64,000 bases of DNA from JAFAMS01 sp963715815 (GTDB lineage: Bacteria; Vulcanimicrobiota; Vulcanimicrobiia; Vulcanimicrobiales; Vulcanimicrobiaceae): the NCBI GenBank assembly GCA_963715815.1, contig OY970278.1, positions 2,294,001 to 2,358,000 on the forward strand, read 5' to 3'. A model generated the notes under the pieces. It was not told where the DNA came from and did not search any database. It worked only from the letters and a program-made list of their open reading frames with translations. The stretch's first letter is position 1, and each line of letters starts with the position of its first letter. This document shows, in pieces, positions 1 to 7,697 of this stretch. A program made the translations under genes and the position numbers.

Positions 1-764
1 ACATGCTAATGGTCTGTCACCACCTCGATCCGAAGATTCCCGAGGACGTCGCGTTCGCGGATTCGCGCATCCGGGCCGAGACGATAATGGCCGAGGACAT
101 CTTGCACGACCTCGGCGCGCTTTCGATGCTTTCTTCGGACTCGCAAGCGATGGGCCGCATCGGCGAGGTGATCATGCGCACGTGGCAGACCGCGCACAAA
201 ATGAAGATGCAGCGCGGCCCTCTGCCCGGCGATACCGCGAACAACGACAACGAGCGCGTCAAACGATATGTGGCAAAGTACACGATCAACCCGGCGATCA
301 CGCATGGGATCGCGCACGAAGTCGGCTCGATCGAGATCGGCAAGCTTGCCGATCTCGTGCTTTGGAAGCCCGCGTTCTTCGGCGTGCGTCCGGAGCTAGT
401 CATCAAAGGCGGCGCAATTGCGTGGGCTGCGATGGGAGACGCAAACGCTTCGATCCCAACACCCGAGCCCGTGCGCATGCGTCCGATGTGGGGAGCGTAC
501 GGACGGATGCCGCAGTCGATTGCGGTCAGCTTCGTCTCGAATGCATCACTCGATGCGGGCGTTTCCGAACGGCACGCTACGGGACGTCGCCTCGTTGCCG
601 TGCGCAACACGCGCACGATCGGTAAGCGCGACATGATCCGCAACTCGTCAACGCCGCATATCGAAGTCGATGCCAGAACGTACGAGGTACGAGCCGACGG
701 CGAGCTACTGAAGTGCGAGCCGGCCCGCGAGCTTCCGATGGCACAGCGGTACGCACTGTTTTGA
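1..764 (+). CDS. ureC: Urease subunit alpha, C-terminal part (5' truncated by window)
   Basis: Catalytic subunit of urease, which hydrolyses urea to ammonia and carbamate at a di-nickel centre in the cytoplasm. Only about the last 254 residues are here. The visible part opens with MVCHHLDP, the conserved His-rich segment carrying the general-acid histidine of the mobile flap. It continues through AETIMAEDILHDLG and SSDSQAMGRIGE to the C-terminal part of the TIM barrel and the closing beta domain. The carbamylated lysine and most Ni ligands would lie upstream of the window. The frame is already open at base 1. The stop overlaps the next gene's TTG start, and accessory genes ureE, F, G and D follow in the same direction. 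Confidence 0.97.
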   Translation, partial: MLMVCHHLDPKIPEDVAFADSRIRAETIMAEDILHDLGALSMLSSDSQAMGRIGEVIMRTWQTAHKMKMQRGPLPGDTANNDNERVKRYVAKYTINPAITHGIAHEVGSIEIGKLADLVLWKPAFFGVRPELVIKGGAIAWAAMGDANASIPTPEPVRMRPMWGAYGRMPQSIAVSFVSNASLDAGVSERHATGRRLVAVRNTRTIGKRDMIRNSSTPHIEVDARTYEVRADGELLKCEPARELPMAQRYALF

Positions 765-1219
765 CGCTGCGCACAATCCCGGCTCCGCTGGGCAATCTCG
801 ATAACTTCGAAGTCGGCGCGCGCCGTGTAGAACGCGTTATCGTCCAAAGCGACGATCTTGCAAAACGCGTCCTGCGGCTCGAAAGCAGCGTTGGCGAAAT
901 TGGGATTCGCTTCGATGACGACCACAGGCTCCGCGACGGCGACGTTCTTTACGCGGATGAGAATCTCGTCGTCATCGTCGGTGTCGAAGCCGACGATTTG
1001 TTCGTCATTCGGCCACGGGATGTCGGTCAAGCGCTCGCGATCGGTCATGCGCTCGGCAATCGCCATCTTCCCGCGCAGTTTGAGGGCGACGCGATTCTCG
1101 TGCGTTACGATCCGCTCGTCGAAGAGCTTCTACGCGAGAAAAGCGTTCCGTTCACGCGTGAGGCGCGCGTCGTCACCGGAGCTTTTCGCCACGCGCATGC
1201 CCCACATAGCCACGAATGA
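761..1219 (+). CDS. ureE: Urease accessory protein UreE (nickel metallochaperone)
   Basis: UreE binds nickel and delivers it to the UreDFG-apourease complex. The protein is about 152 aa. It has the peptide-binding-like N-terminal half (LGNLDNFEVG onward) and a C-terminal metal-binding domain with GHALGNRHLP, the usual dimer-interface Ni-binding histidine region. It ends in a short His-rich tail, RHAHAPHSHE. I chose the TTG at 761, which overlaps the ureC stop (TTGA), because it gives a UreE-like N terminus. An upstream ATG at 713 would put about 50 nt inside ureC. The stop overlaps ureF by 4 nt, so translation is probably coupled. Confidence 0.92.
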   Translation: MTLRTIPAPLGNLDNFEVGARRVERVIVQSDDLAKRVLRLESSVGEIGIRFDDDHRLRDGDVLYADENLVVIVGVEADDLFVIRPRDVGQALAIGHALGNRHLPAQFEGDAILVRYDPLVEELLREKSVPFTREARVVTGAFRHAHAPHSHE

Positions 1220-1887
1220 GTCTAGCGAAAATTCTCGTGCTGGCCGACAGCGCGTTTCCGACCGGAGCCTTCGGACACTCGTTCGGTTTGGAAACAGCGA
1301 TCCTCGAGGGCCGTGCATCCGATGCCGATACGGTTGCGGCCTGGATAACGTCGTTTGTCTCGGACGGCCTGGCGACGCTCGACGCGGCAGCGCTCGTTCT
1401 CGCAACGCGCGATGACCATGACGTGCTCGCGCTTGACGAAGTCGTGAGCGCGGCGATCGTCGCTGATGAAGTTCGTGCCGCGAATGGGCAGCTGGCTCGC
1501 GCAACGCTCGCAACCTACGACGCGATGCACCTTCAGTCTGATGCCCTTCAGCGTTACGGGACGGCGCTCAAAAACAATGATGCGTACGGCGTGCACGCTC
1601 TGGCGTGCGGGCTTGGCTACGCAGCCGCCTCCGTGCCTTGGCGTGACGGACTCCGTGCTTATCTCTCGAGCACCGTAAGCGCGCTCGTCTCGGTTGCCGT
1701 ACGCGCGATCCCCATCGGACAACGCGCCGGAGTCGACGTGCTATGGCGGCTTCGACGCCTAATCGAGGAAGCAGCGCAGTGCGCGCAGCGTGTTGAGTCC
1801 GCCGAGGATCTGCGCACGCAGGCCTTCGGCTGCGAGATCGACGCAATGCGACACGCGTCGCTCAACGGAAGAATGTTCGTATCGTGA
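1216..1887 (+). CDS. ureF: Urease accessory protein UreF
   Basis: UreF acts as the fidelity factor or GTPase regulator in the UreD-UreF-UreG complex that matures urease. The 223-aa protein has the family's N-terminal signature (LADSAFPTGAFGHSFGLE) and is otherwise an all-helical protein with no enzyme motif. Its length is normal for the family. It starts at an ATGA overlap with ureE and ends at a GTGA overlap with ureG, so the accessory genes form one tightly coupled operon. Confidence 0.95.
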   Translation: MSLAKILVLADSAFPTGAFGHSFGLETAILEGRASDADTVAAWITSFVSDGLATLDAAALVLATRDDHDVLALDEVVSAAIVADEVRAANGQLARATLATYDAMHLQSDALQRYGTALKNNDAYGVHALACGLGYAAASVPWRDGLRAYLSSTVSALVSVAVRAIPIGQRAGVDVLWRLRRLIEEAAQCAQRVESAEDLRTQAFGCEIDAMRHASLNGRMFVS

Positions 1888-2495
1888 ACGCTCTTCGCGT
1901 TGGCATCGGCGGCCCTGTTGGAACCGGGAAAACAGCGCTCGTCGAGCAGCTTGCGCGGGCGTTCTATCCCCGTTTCAACCTTGCCGTCGTCACGAACGAC
2001 ATCTATACGAAGGAAGACGCGTTGATTCTGACGCGCAGCGGCTGCCTTCCGCCGGAACGCGTCCTCGGTGTCGAGACTGGTGGCTGTCCGCATACCGCAA
2101 TTCGCGAAGATGCCTCGCTCAATCTCGCGGCGATCGCCAATCTCGAGGGCAGGTTCCCCGGTCTCGAGATCGTCATCGTCGAAAGCGGTGGTGACAATTT
2201 GGCCGCGACGTTTAGCCCCGATCTGGCCGATGTCACAATCTACGTGATCGACGTCGCCGGCGGCGACAAGATTCCCGCGAAGGGTGGCCCCGGAATCAGC
2301 CGCTCTGATCTGCTCGTCATCAACAAGATCGACCTCGCCCCGCACGTCGGTGCCGACCTCGAAAGGATGCGACGCGACGCGCTCGTCGCGCGCGGCCAAC
2401 GTCCGTTTCTTTTTACGGATATGCGGCACCGTGTTGGCGTCGACGCCGTCATCGAATTCGTCGAGCGCGCGACGCTGCTTGACGCGCGGCCATAG
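1884..2495 (+). CDS. ureG: Urease accessory GTPase UreG
   Basis: UreG is the SIMIBI-class GTPase whose GTP hydrolysis drives nickel insertion into urease. Visible motifs are the Walker A/P-loop GPVGTGKT near residue 10, the metal-invariant segment VETGGCPHTAIRED with the Cys-Pro-His nickel site, the Walker B-like region IVESGGDNLAATFSP, and the guanine-specificity motif NKIDLAP. At 203 aa it is full length. The start is a GTG overlapping the ureF stop. Its TAG stop overlaps the N-terminal extension of ureD discussed in that entry. Confidence 0.97.
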   Translation: MNALRVGIGGPVGTGKTALVEQLARAFYPRFNLAVVTNDIYTKEDALILTRSGCLPPERVLGVETGGCPHTAIREDASLNLAAIANLEGRFPGLEIVIVESGGDNLAATFSPDLADVTIYVIDVAGGDKIPAKGGPGISRSDLLVINKIDLAPHVGADLERMRRDALVARGQRPFLFTDMRHRVGVDAVIEFVERATLLDARP

Positions 2496-3202
2496 ACGGG
2501 TTACTGCTCCTCGACGCGGAGCAACGCGACGGTTCGACGCGGCTCGTCCGCGTGCACTACGAAGGTACGGCCCGTTCGAGCCGTGCGTTCGATGACGGTA
2601 GCGGAACGCGGGTTATCATCTCGACGCTCGGACCCGGCTCGCTCGGTGGAGACCGCCTGCGAATCGTCGGACAGGTCGGTGCGGGGGCTCATCTGATCGT
2701 GGAAAGCCAGAGCGCAACGAAAATCTACGGTCCGGGAACCTCCGCGTGCTTTGCGCATTGGACCGTCGCCGAAGGTGCGACGCTCGAACTGCGCACGGAA
2801 CCACTTCTGCTATTCGGAACGGCGTGCTACGAAGGCCGCACCGAGCTTATGCTGGCGCCGACCGCACGCTTATCGATGCACGAATGCATCGCGCAAGCCG
2901 AGGACGCGCCCGCTCACGCACGACTCATCACGACGATCCGTCGCGGCGAGCGTTTGGCACTACGCGATGCGATCGTGCTGGACACTGAAACACTTCAGAG
3001 CAACGCAGTCGGAACATTTGTCGGATTCGGCGGCGAGCAGATTTTGGCGGAGGACGACGTTTCAGTTCGCGTCGGCGCCGGTACCACGCTGCAGGGCGGT
3101 TTATTTCTCCGCGCGATCGGACGGCGCGTGTGGGACGTTAAGGCGAGGCTAGCATCCGCGTATTCGGTGCCTCAGGTTTTACCGTTCTGTGACATCAAGT
3201 AG
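2492..3202 (+). CDS. ureD: Urease accessory protein UreD (unusual start)
   Basis: UreD (UreH) is the beta-helical scaffold of the urease maturation complex and the docking site for UreF and UreG. Recognisable segments are GPGSLGGDRLRI, ESQSATKIYGP and MHECIAQAEDAP. The first ordinary start codon is GTG at 2552. However, the frame is open from 2483, and the translation just before the GTG (GLLLLDAEQRDGSTRLVRV) looks like the first beta strands of UreD. No ATG, GTG or TTG precedes it. The ATA at 2492 overlaps the ureG TAG stop and CTG 2504 is another option, so I drew the gene from 2492. The 3' end overlaps the convergent cytochrome gene by 31 bp. Confidence 0.85.
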   Translation: MDGLLLLDAEQRDGSTRLVRVHYEGTARSSRAFDDGSGTRVIISTLGPGSLGGDRLRIVGQVGAGAHLIVESQSATKIYGPGTSACFAHWTVAEGATLELRTEPLLLFGTACYEGRTELMLAPTARLSMHECIAQAEDAPAHARLITTIRRGERLALRDAIVLDTETLQSNAVGTFVGFGGEQILAEDDVSVRVGAGTTLQGGLFLRAIGRRVWDVKARLASAYSVPQVLPFCDIK

Positions 3203-3480
3203 TCGACAATCTTGGGAACGTCGTCATCGGCGATCGTTGCCTTGTAGGCGGCGCGCATCTTGTTGACCTCAGCGGTCCATTGCGCGCGCGTCAACGCCGG
3301 CTGAAAGTAGACGTAGTCTGCGTTATGACAAACGAGACAATTGGCTTGGACGATCCCAAGATTCGGTCCCGGCTTGAACATGATGCCGGACGGGGGAAGC
3401 GTTATGGATTCACTCTTCGGAAAACCAGCTGCGACGAGTCCGAGCACGACGGCAACGCCGAGGACGATCGTGCGCATCAT
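3172..3480 (-). CDS. Small c-type cytochrome, sulfite dehydrogenase SorB-like subunit
   Basis: A 102-aa secreted monohaem cytochrome c. It has a short N-terminal signal or anchor (about residues 1-20), one CLVCH haem-attachment motif (CxxCH) near residue 48, and a later Met-rich stretch that could supply the axial ligand. It starts 4 nt inside the end of the sulfite oxidase-like molybdoenzyme gene. This is the SorA-SorB arrangement, in which the cytochrome takes the electrons from periplasmic sulfite oxidation. Partner and function are inferred from this context and from size. It converges with ureD. Confidence 0.85.
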   Translation of the reverse strand: MMRTIVLGVAVVLGLVAAGFPKSESITLPPSGIMFKPGPNLGIVQANCLVCHNADYVYFQPALTRAQWTAEVNKMRAAYKATIADDDVPKIVDYLMSQNGKT

Positions 3481-4721
3481 ACCGTCACCTCATACGTCTC
3501 GATGTTGTTCTTGAGGTAGCCCGCCGGATTCCAGACCGTGAAATTCGTCTGCACGTCGCCGCTATTCGCGGTCGCGCGACATGCAAGCGTATGCGTCCCG
3601 GAGCCGACGCGCGTGGTCCAGCGCGTCGACCATCTGCGGAAGCTGTAGTTTCCGAGATCGCGCCCGAGCTTCGCTTCCGTCCACGATTTGCCGCCGTCAG
3701 CCGAGAGCTCGACCATCTTGATTCCGCTCCCCGCATCGAACGCGATTCCCCGCACCTCGGCGCTGTAACGATATGGGTACATCGGATCGGGCTTATCCAG
3801 ACCCGATATGAAACTGCCGTCCTGAACGTTCGTCACGAACGAGCGGACGCGCATCTTGTTGATCGGAATCGTTTTGTAGCCGGTCTGGTCCGGCGTTACG
3901 GAGTTGTTCGGCGTATCGGGGATACGATATGCCGTCGCCATCCAGAAATTACCATCGACGTGGTCGATGACTTCAATGTCGGAGAGCATCTTCACCCAAT
4001 ACGTCGCGAACCAACCGGGCACGACGAGGCGAACCGGAAAACCGTTCAAGAGCGGCAGCGGCTCGCCGTTCATCTCGTAGGCGACCAGCATGTCGGGGTT
4101 GGCCATCACGACATCGACGTCGAAGGCTTTTTGAAAGCGGGGCGTCGCCGGAAGGACGCCACGATCGAGGCCGTGGAGCGAGACCTGCTTGGCGCCCGTG
4201 TCAACGCCGGCCTTTTTCAGAATGTCGACGAGCCGCACGCCCTTCCAGCGCGCGTTGCCCATTCCACCATTCGCCCACTCTCCGCCCGCCACACGTGGGC
4301 TGAAGAGCCCGCGGCTATTTCCGGAACACTGATTGACCGCAACGATTTCGACCGGCTCGAACTGCCTTTGCAGATCCGAGATGCTGAGCGATAACGGCTT
4401 CTTGACAATTCCGTGAACATCAAGGCGAAAACTCGTCGCGTCGACGCTCGTGGGAACTCCGGCTTCATGCCAGCGGACGAAGAACGCATTGCTCGGCGTA
4501 ATGTCGCCTTCGTCGAACACTTCGAACGGCGTCTCGAGAATCGCCGGCCGGCTCGACTGCACGATCATCACCCGCTTCGATGGGTATTTCATCAGCGGCC
4601 GCTTTCCGTTTTGCATCGGCAGCTCGATCCAATTTTCCGCCGCTGAAATCGGCCCCGAGGTCGCAAACGCGGCGCCAACTGCCGCCGACCCAGCGAGAAA
4701 TTCGCGCCGTCCTAAACGCAT
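3477..4721 (-). CDS. Sulfite oxidase-family molybdoenzyme, Tat-exported (SorA-like)
   Basis: A 414-aa molybdopterin enzyme of the sulfite oxidase family. The N terminus has a twin-arginine signal (GRREFLAGSAAVG) for export of the folded cofactor-loaded enzyme. The molybdopterin domain carries NQCSGNSRG, with the cysteine expected to ligate Mo, and FPVRLVVPGWFATYWVKM. The C-terminal immunoglobulin-like dimerisation domain includes VELSADGGKSW. The start at 4721 has a strong GGGGGA ribosome site upstream. It overlaps the cytochrome c gene by 4 nt. The likely reaction is sulfite to sulfate in the periplasm. A related thiol or sulfoxide substrate cannot be excluded. Confidence 0.88.
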   Translation of the reverse strand: MRLGRREFLAGSAAVGAAFATSGPISAAENWIELPMQNGKRPLMKYPSKRVMIVQSSRPAILETPFEVFDEGDITPSNAFFVRWHEAGVPTSVDATSFRLDVHGIVKKPLSLSISDLQRQFEPVEIVAVNQCSGNSRGLFSPRVAGGEWANGGMGNARWKGVRLVDILKKAGVDTGAKQVSLHGLDRGVLPATPRFQKAFDVDVVMANPDMLVAYEMNGEPLPLLNGFPVRLVVPGWFATYWVKMLSDIEVIDHVDGNFWMATAYRIPDTPNNSVTPDQTGYKTIPINKMRVRSFVTNVQDGSFISGLDKPDPMYPYRYSAEVRGIAFDAGSGIKMVELSADGGKSWTEAKLGRDLGNYSFRRWSTRWTTRVGSGTHTLACRATANSGDVQTNFTVWNPAGYLKNNIETYEVTV

Positions 4722-4753
4722 TGCGGTCCCCCCTCTGGGGAATAGTTTGTGAC

Positions 4754-6805
4754 CTAGGTAGCGGCGCCTGCTGCGATCAATTGATCGGCGACTTTTTGCG
4801 GCGCGATTTCGAAGCGATCGTGCTTCCAACGGAAGGTTCCCAGGCCTTGCGAGATCGTGCGCAACTCCGTGATGTAGTGCGAGAGCTCGGCTTGCGGAAC
4901 GAACGCTGCAATATGATGGAAGCCGGGCCTTTCCGAGGGCTCGAACGCGAGAACTTGTCCACGTTTCGTCGTGACTTGCGAGAGGGCGCTCGAAGCGTAC
5001 GCGTTCGGAACCTCGGCATCGAGCCGGACAATCGGTTCGAGCACGACGGGCTTGCACTTCGGAAGTCCGTCGCGCATCGCCATCGAGCCAGCGGTCCGGA
5101 AGGCTTGATCGCTCGAGTCGACGTCGTGGTACTGACCGTCGTAGAGCGTGACATGCAAGTCGACGACAGGATATCCGCCGAGCGGCCCCCGATCGAGAGC
5201 TTCGCGAACGCCCCTTTCAACGGCCGGGATAAAGTTGCGCGGGACGACGCCGCCGACGATCTTGTCTTCGAACGTTACGCCATTACCCCGCTGACGCGGT
5301 TCGATACGTATCTTGATGTCCGCGAATTGGCCGTGCCCGCCGGTTTGGTGCTTGTAGCGAGCGTGCACTTCCGTACCACCCGTGATCGTCGTCCTATAGG
5401 CGATCGACGGCTCTCTTGCGTCGAGACTGAGGTTGTATTTGCGCGCCAGGCGCTCGAGTGCGGTCGAGACGTGTACCTCGCCGCTGCCGAGGAGTTGCAG
5501 TTCGTTCGTGAACTCTGCGCGTCCGACGCGCAAAGCCGGGTCTTCTTCGATTAACCGCGCGAGCGATTGCGAGAGCTTGGCTTCGTCGAGCTTTTCCTTC
5601 GGCTTTACCGCAACCGCGAACATCGGATCCGAAAGCGGAACGGTCGGCATGACGATGTCCGTCCCCGGAGAGACGAGCGTGTCGCCGGTACCGACGCTAT
5701 CCATGCGCGCGATGCCGACAATGCTGCCCGGACCGGCCTCGGTTATTGGGCTCTGTTTTTTTCCTTGCAGACGATACAAGCCGCTCATTCTGATCTGCGC
5801 GTTGCCGCGTGACGAGACGACCAGCGGCGAGTCCGTTTTCAACGTCCCGGTCAAAACGCGCGCAACGGAGAGTTTGCCCTGCTGATTGACCGTCGTCTTG
5901 CAGACTTGCAAAACGATCGGACCGTCGACTCGTACGTTGACCTCGCGTCCATCGATGTCCGCGTGCGGGAGCGTATTGGGCGCGGGGAAAAGCCGCTCGA
6001 CCGCAGCCACGAGCGCATTCATCCCAGTACCGTTCAGCGCCGCGGCGACGAGGACGGGTGCGACGAGATCGTGACTCGCGTCCTCGGTGAGATCCTTGAT
6101 GATCTCTTCCTTCGACGGCTCTTTGTCTTCGAGCAGCTCCTCGAGCAACGTATCGTCGAAATCGCCCAGCGCTTCGAGTAGCTCGCGGCGGAACCGCGAC
6201 ACGTTGTCGCGCACGCCGTCGGTGATCTCGACTTGATGCTCTTTGCCTTCCGGATCGAACGCATATGCGACTTGATCGACGAGATCGACGTAGCCTTGCA
6301 GCTCCGGACCCGCGCCTATCGGCAAATGCTCGGGAATGACGTGCAATCCGTACGAATCACGCAACGCAGCAAGCGTTCCAATGAAATCCGCGCCTTCACG
6401 GTCCATCTTGTTGACCAAGAAGAGATGCGGCATCTTACGCGATTCGATAAAGTCGATCAGCGACTGCGTCTGCATGATGCGCGTCGGATCGGGATCGAGA
6501 ACAACGATCGCGGCGTCGGCTGCGAGCAGTGCCTGCTTCGTCTCCTCAAAAAAATCAACGAAACCTGGGCAGTCGATCAAATTGAGTTCGACGTTGCCAC
6601 AGGTTGTGTAGGCGAAGCTGACGCACGTGGATTGCGCGTGCCCGATACACTCGGGCTCGAAATCGGTGATGGTTGTCCCATCGTGTACCGATCCGCGTCG
6701 TGGAATCGCGCCGCAATGTGCGAGCAGCGCTTCAATCAGGGTCGTCTTACCGCTATGGTGCGGACCAACGACCGCTACGTCCCTCAGGCGTGAAAGTTCC
6801 GGCAT
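4754..6805 (-). CDS. Elongation factor G-like translational GTPase (EF-G paralogue)
   Basis: A 683-aa translational GTPase with the full EF-G layout: GTPase domain, beta-barrel domain II, and domains III, IV and V. Visible motifs are DCPGFVDF (G3) and NKMD (G4). Its P-loop reads GPHHSGKTT instead of the AHIDAGKTT of canonical EF-G, and the effector region differs. This marks it as the divergent EF-G-like paralogue group and not the housekeeping fusA, which is normally next to the rpsL/rpsG/tuf genes that are absent here. Its cellular role is not settled. Two short gaps separate it from dtd upstream and the sulfite oxidase-like gene downstream. Confidence 0.85.
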   Translation of the reverse strand: MPELSRLRDVAVVGPHHSGKTTLIEALLAHCGAIPRRGSVHDGTTITDFEPECIGHAQSTCVSFAYTTCGNVELNLIDCPGFVDFFEETKQALLAADAAIVVLDPDPTRIMQTQSLIDFIESRKMPHLFLVNKMDREGADFIGTLAALRDSYGLHVIPEHLPIGAGPELQGYVDLVDQVAYAFDPEGKEHQVEITDGVRDNVSRFRRELLEALGDFDDTLLEELLEDKEPSKEEIIKDLTEDASHDLVAPVLVAAALNGTGMNALVAAVERLFPAPNTLPHADIDGREVNVRVDGPIVLQVCKTTVNQQGKLSVARVLTGTLKTDSPLVVSSRGNAQIRMSGLYRLQGKKQSPITEAGPGSIVGIARMDSVGTGDTLVSPGTDIVMPTVPLSDPMFAVAVKPKEKLDEAKLSQSLARLIEEDPALRVGRAEFTNELQLLGSGEVHVSTALERLARKYNLSLDAREPSIAYRTTITGGTEVHARYKHQTGGHGQFADIKIRIEPRQRGNGVTFEDKIVGGVVPRNFIPAVERGVREALDRGPLGGYPVVDLHVTLYDGQYHDVDSSDQAFRTAGSMAMRDGLPKCKPVVLEPIVRLDAEVPNAYASSALSQVTTKRGQVLAFEPSERPGFHHIAAFVPQAELSHYITELRTISQGLGTFRWKHDRFEIAPQKVADQLIAAGAAT

Positions 6806-6871
6806 GGCAGAGACTCCGAATTACGCGTGGGACGGGGGCGTTCGCCCTTCTCGCGTCTTGCCCTTTCCCCC

Positions 6872-7321
6872 TCAGAACAGGCGCTTCGTGTCGAGTAGGA
6901 TGGTGACCGGACCGTCATTGACCAGCTCGACTGCCATCGTCGCGCCGAAGCGTCCCGTTGCCGTTTCGAGTCCAAGCGAACGCAGCTCGGCGACGACCCG
7001 CTCGTAGAGCGGCTCGGCTTGTTCGGGGCGCGCCGCCGTGATGAATGAAGGACGCCTGCCTTTGCGCACGTCGCCGTGAAGCGTGAACTGCGAGATGACG
7101 AGAACGCGACCGCCGGCTTCCGAAACGTCGCGATTCATGTTACCGTCTTCGTCCCGAAAGATCCGCAGCGACGCAATCTTTCGCGCGAGGTTGACTGCGT
7201 CGTCGTCGCTATCGTCGACGCCGACACCGATGAGAACCAGCAGGCCACCGTCAATCGCGCCGACTGCGTCCTCGTCGACGCGCACTTGCGCACGCGTCAC
7301 GCGCTGGACGACGGCACGCAT
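6872..7321 (-). CDS. dtd: D-aminoacyl-tRNA deacylase
   Basis: Hydrolyses D-amino acids (and glycine mischarged on tRNA-Ala) from tRNA as a proofreading step in the cytoplasm. The 149-aa length is typical. It starts MRAVVQRVTRAQV and carries the two family signatures: SQFTLHGD (the SQFTL motif with the active-site region) and NDGPVTILLDT (the cross-subunit NxGPxT motif, here NDGPVT). It lies 6 nt after an unknown 106-aa gene and upstream of the EF-G-like gene, so it may be cotranscribed with another translation gene. Confidence 0.96.
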   Translation of the reverse strand: MRAVVQRVTRAQVRVDEDAVGAIDGGLLVLIGVGVDDSDDDAVNLARKIASLRIFRDEDGNMNRDVSEAGGRVLVISQFTLHGDVRKGRRPSFITAARPEQAEPLYERVVAELRSLGLETATGRFGATMAVELVNDGPVTILLDTKRLF

Positions 7322-7327
7322 CGCGCG

Positions 7328-7648
7328 CTACTGCATCAACTTTGCGAGAATGAGAAGCCGGTGGCGAAGGACGAGTTTCGCTTCTTGTGAGGGTTCGTCG
7401 GTCGGCGTAAAGGCCTCGAGATGTTTTTCGACCTGCTGACCGCGCATTAGCGCGTCCTTGTAATTCTCACTTTTGATCGACTTCTCCAGGGCGGTGACCA
7501 ATCGCGGGAGATCGCGCACCTGCGCCGGGTACTTCGCGGCGTTGCGAATCAAGTCGGCGGTAATCGCATTAACTGCTTCTGCGACTTGCTTGGCTTCGCC
7601 GGCATCCCTCAGTTCCGCAATAGGATCGTCCATGAATTGATCGCTCAT
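7328..7648 (-). CDS. Conserved hypothetical protein, 106 aa, helical
   Basis: Not recognised. The 106-aa product is predicted by eye to be mostly alpha-helical. It has no signal peptide or membrane segment, no cysteines, and a Lys/Glu/Leu-rich C-terminal half. The start ATG is clear. The stop is 6 nt before dtd, so the two are probably cotranscribed. The amidase gene ends about 50 nt downstream of this gene's start on the template strand, which leaves room for a promoter. Reading frame, codon use and tight spacing support a real gene. Confidence 0.75.
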   Translation of the reverse strand: MSDQFMDDPIAELRDAGEAKQVAEAVNAITADLIRNAAKYPAQVRDLPRLVTALEKSIKSENYKDALMRGQQVEKHLEAFTPTDEPSQEAKLVLRHRLLILAKLMQ

Positions 7649-7697
7649 GCGGAATCCTTTTGCACGCTCGACGGTACACCCTCGCGAGCAAGCATCA

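Noticed and set aside
3591..4394. 267-codon plus-strand ORF opposite the sulfite oxidase-like gene
   Set aside because: Antisense frame of a clear molybdoenzyme. The translation looks like low-complexity Arg/Asp/Val sequence.
4580..5554. 324-codon plus-strand ORF opposite the EF-G-like gene
   Set aside because: It is the antisense shadow of a conserved GTPase gene, with no domain and no ribosome site.
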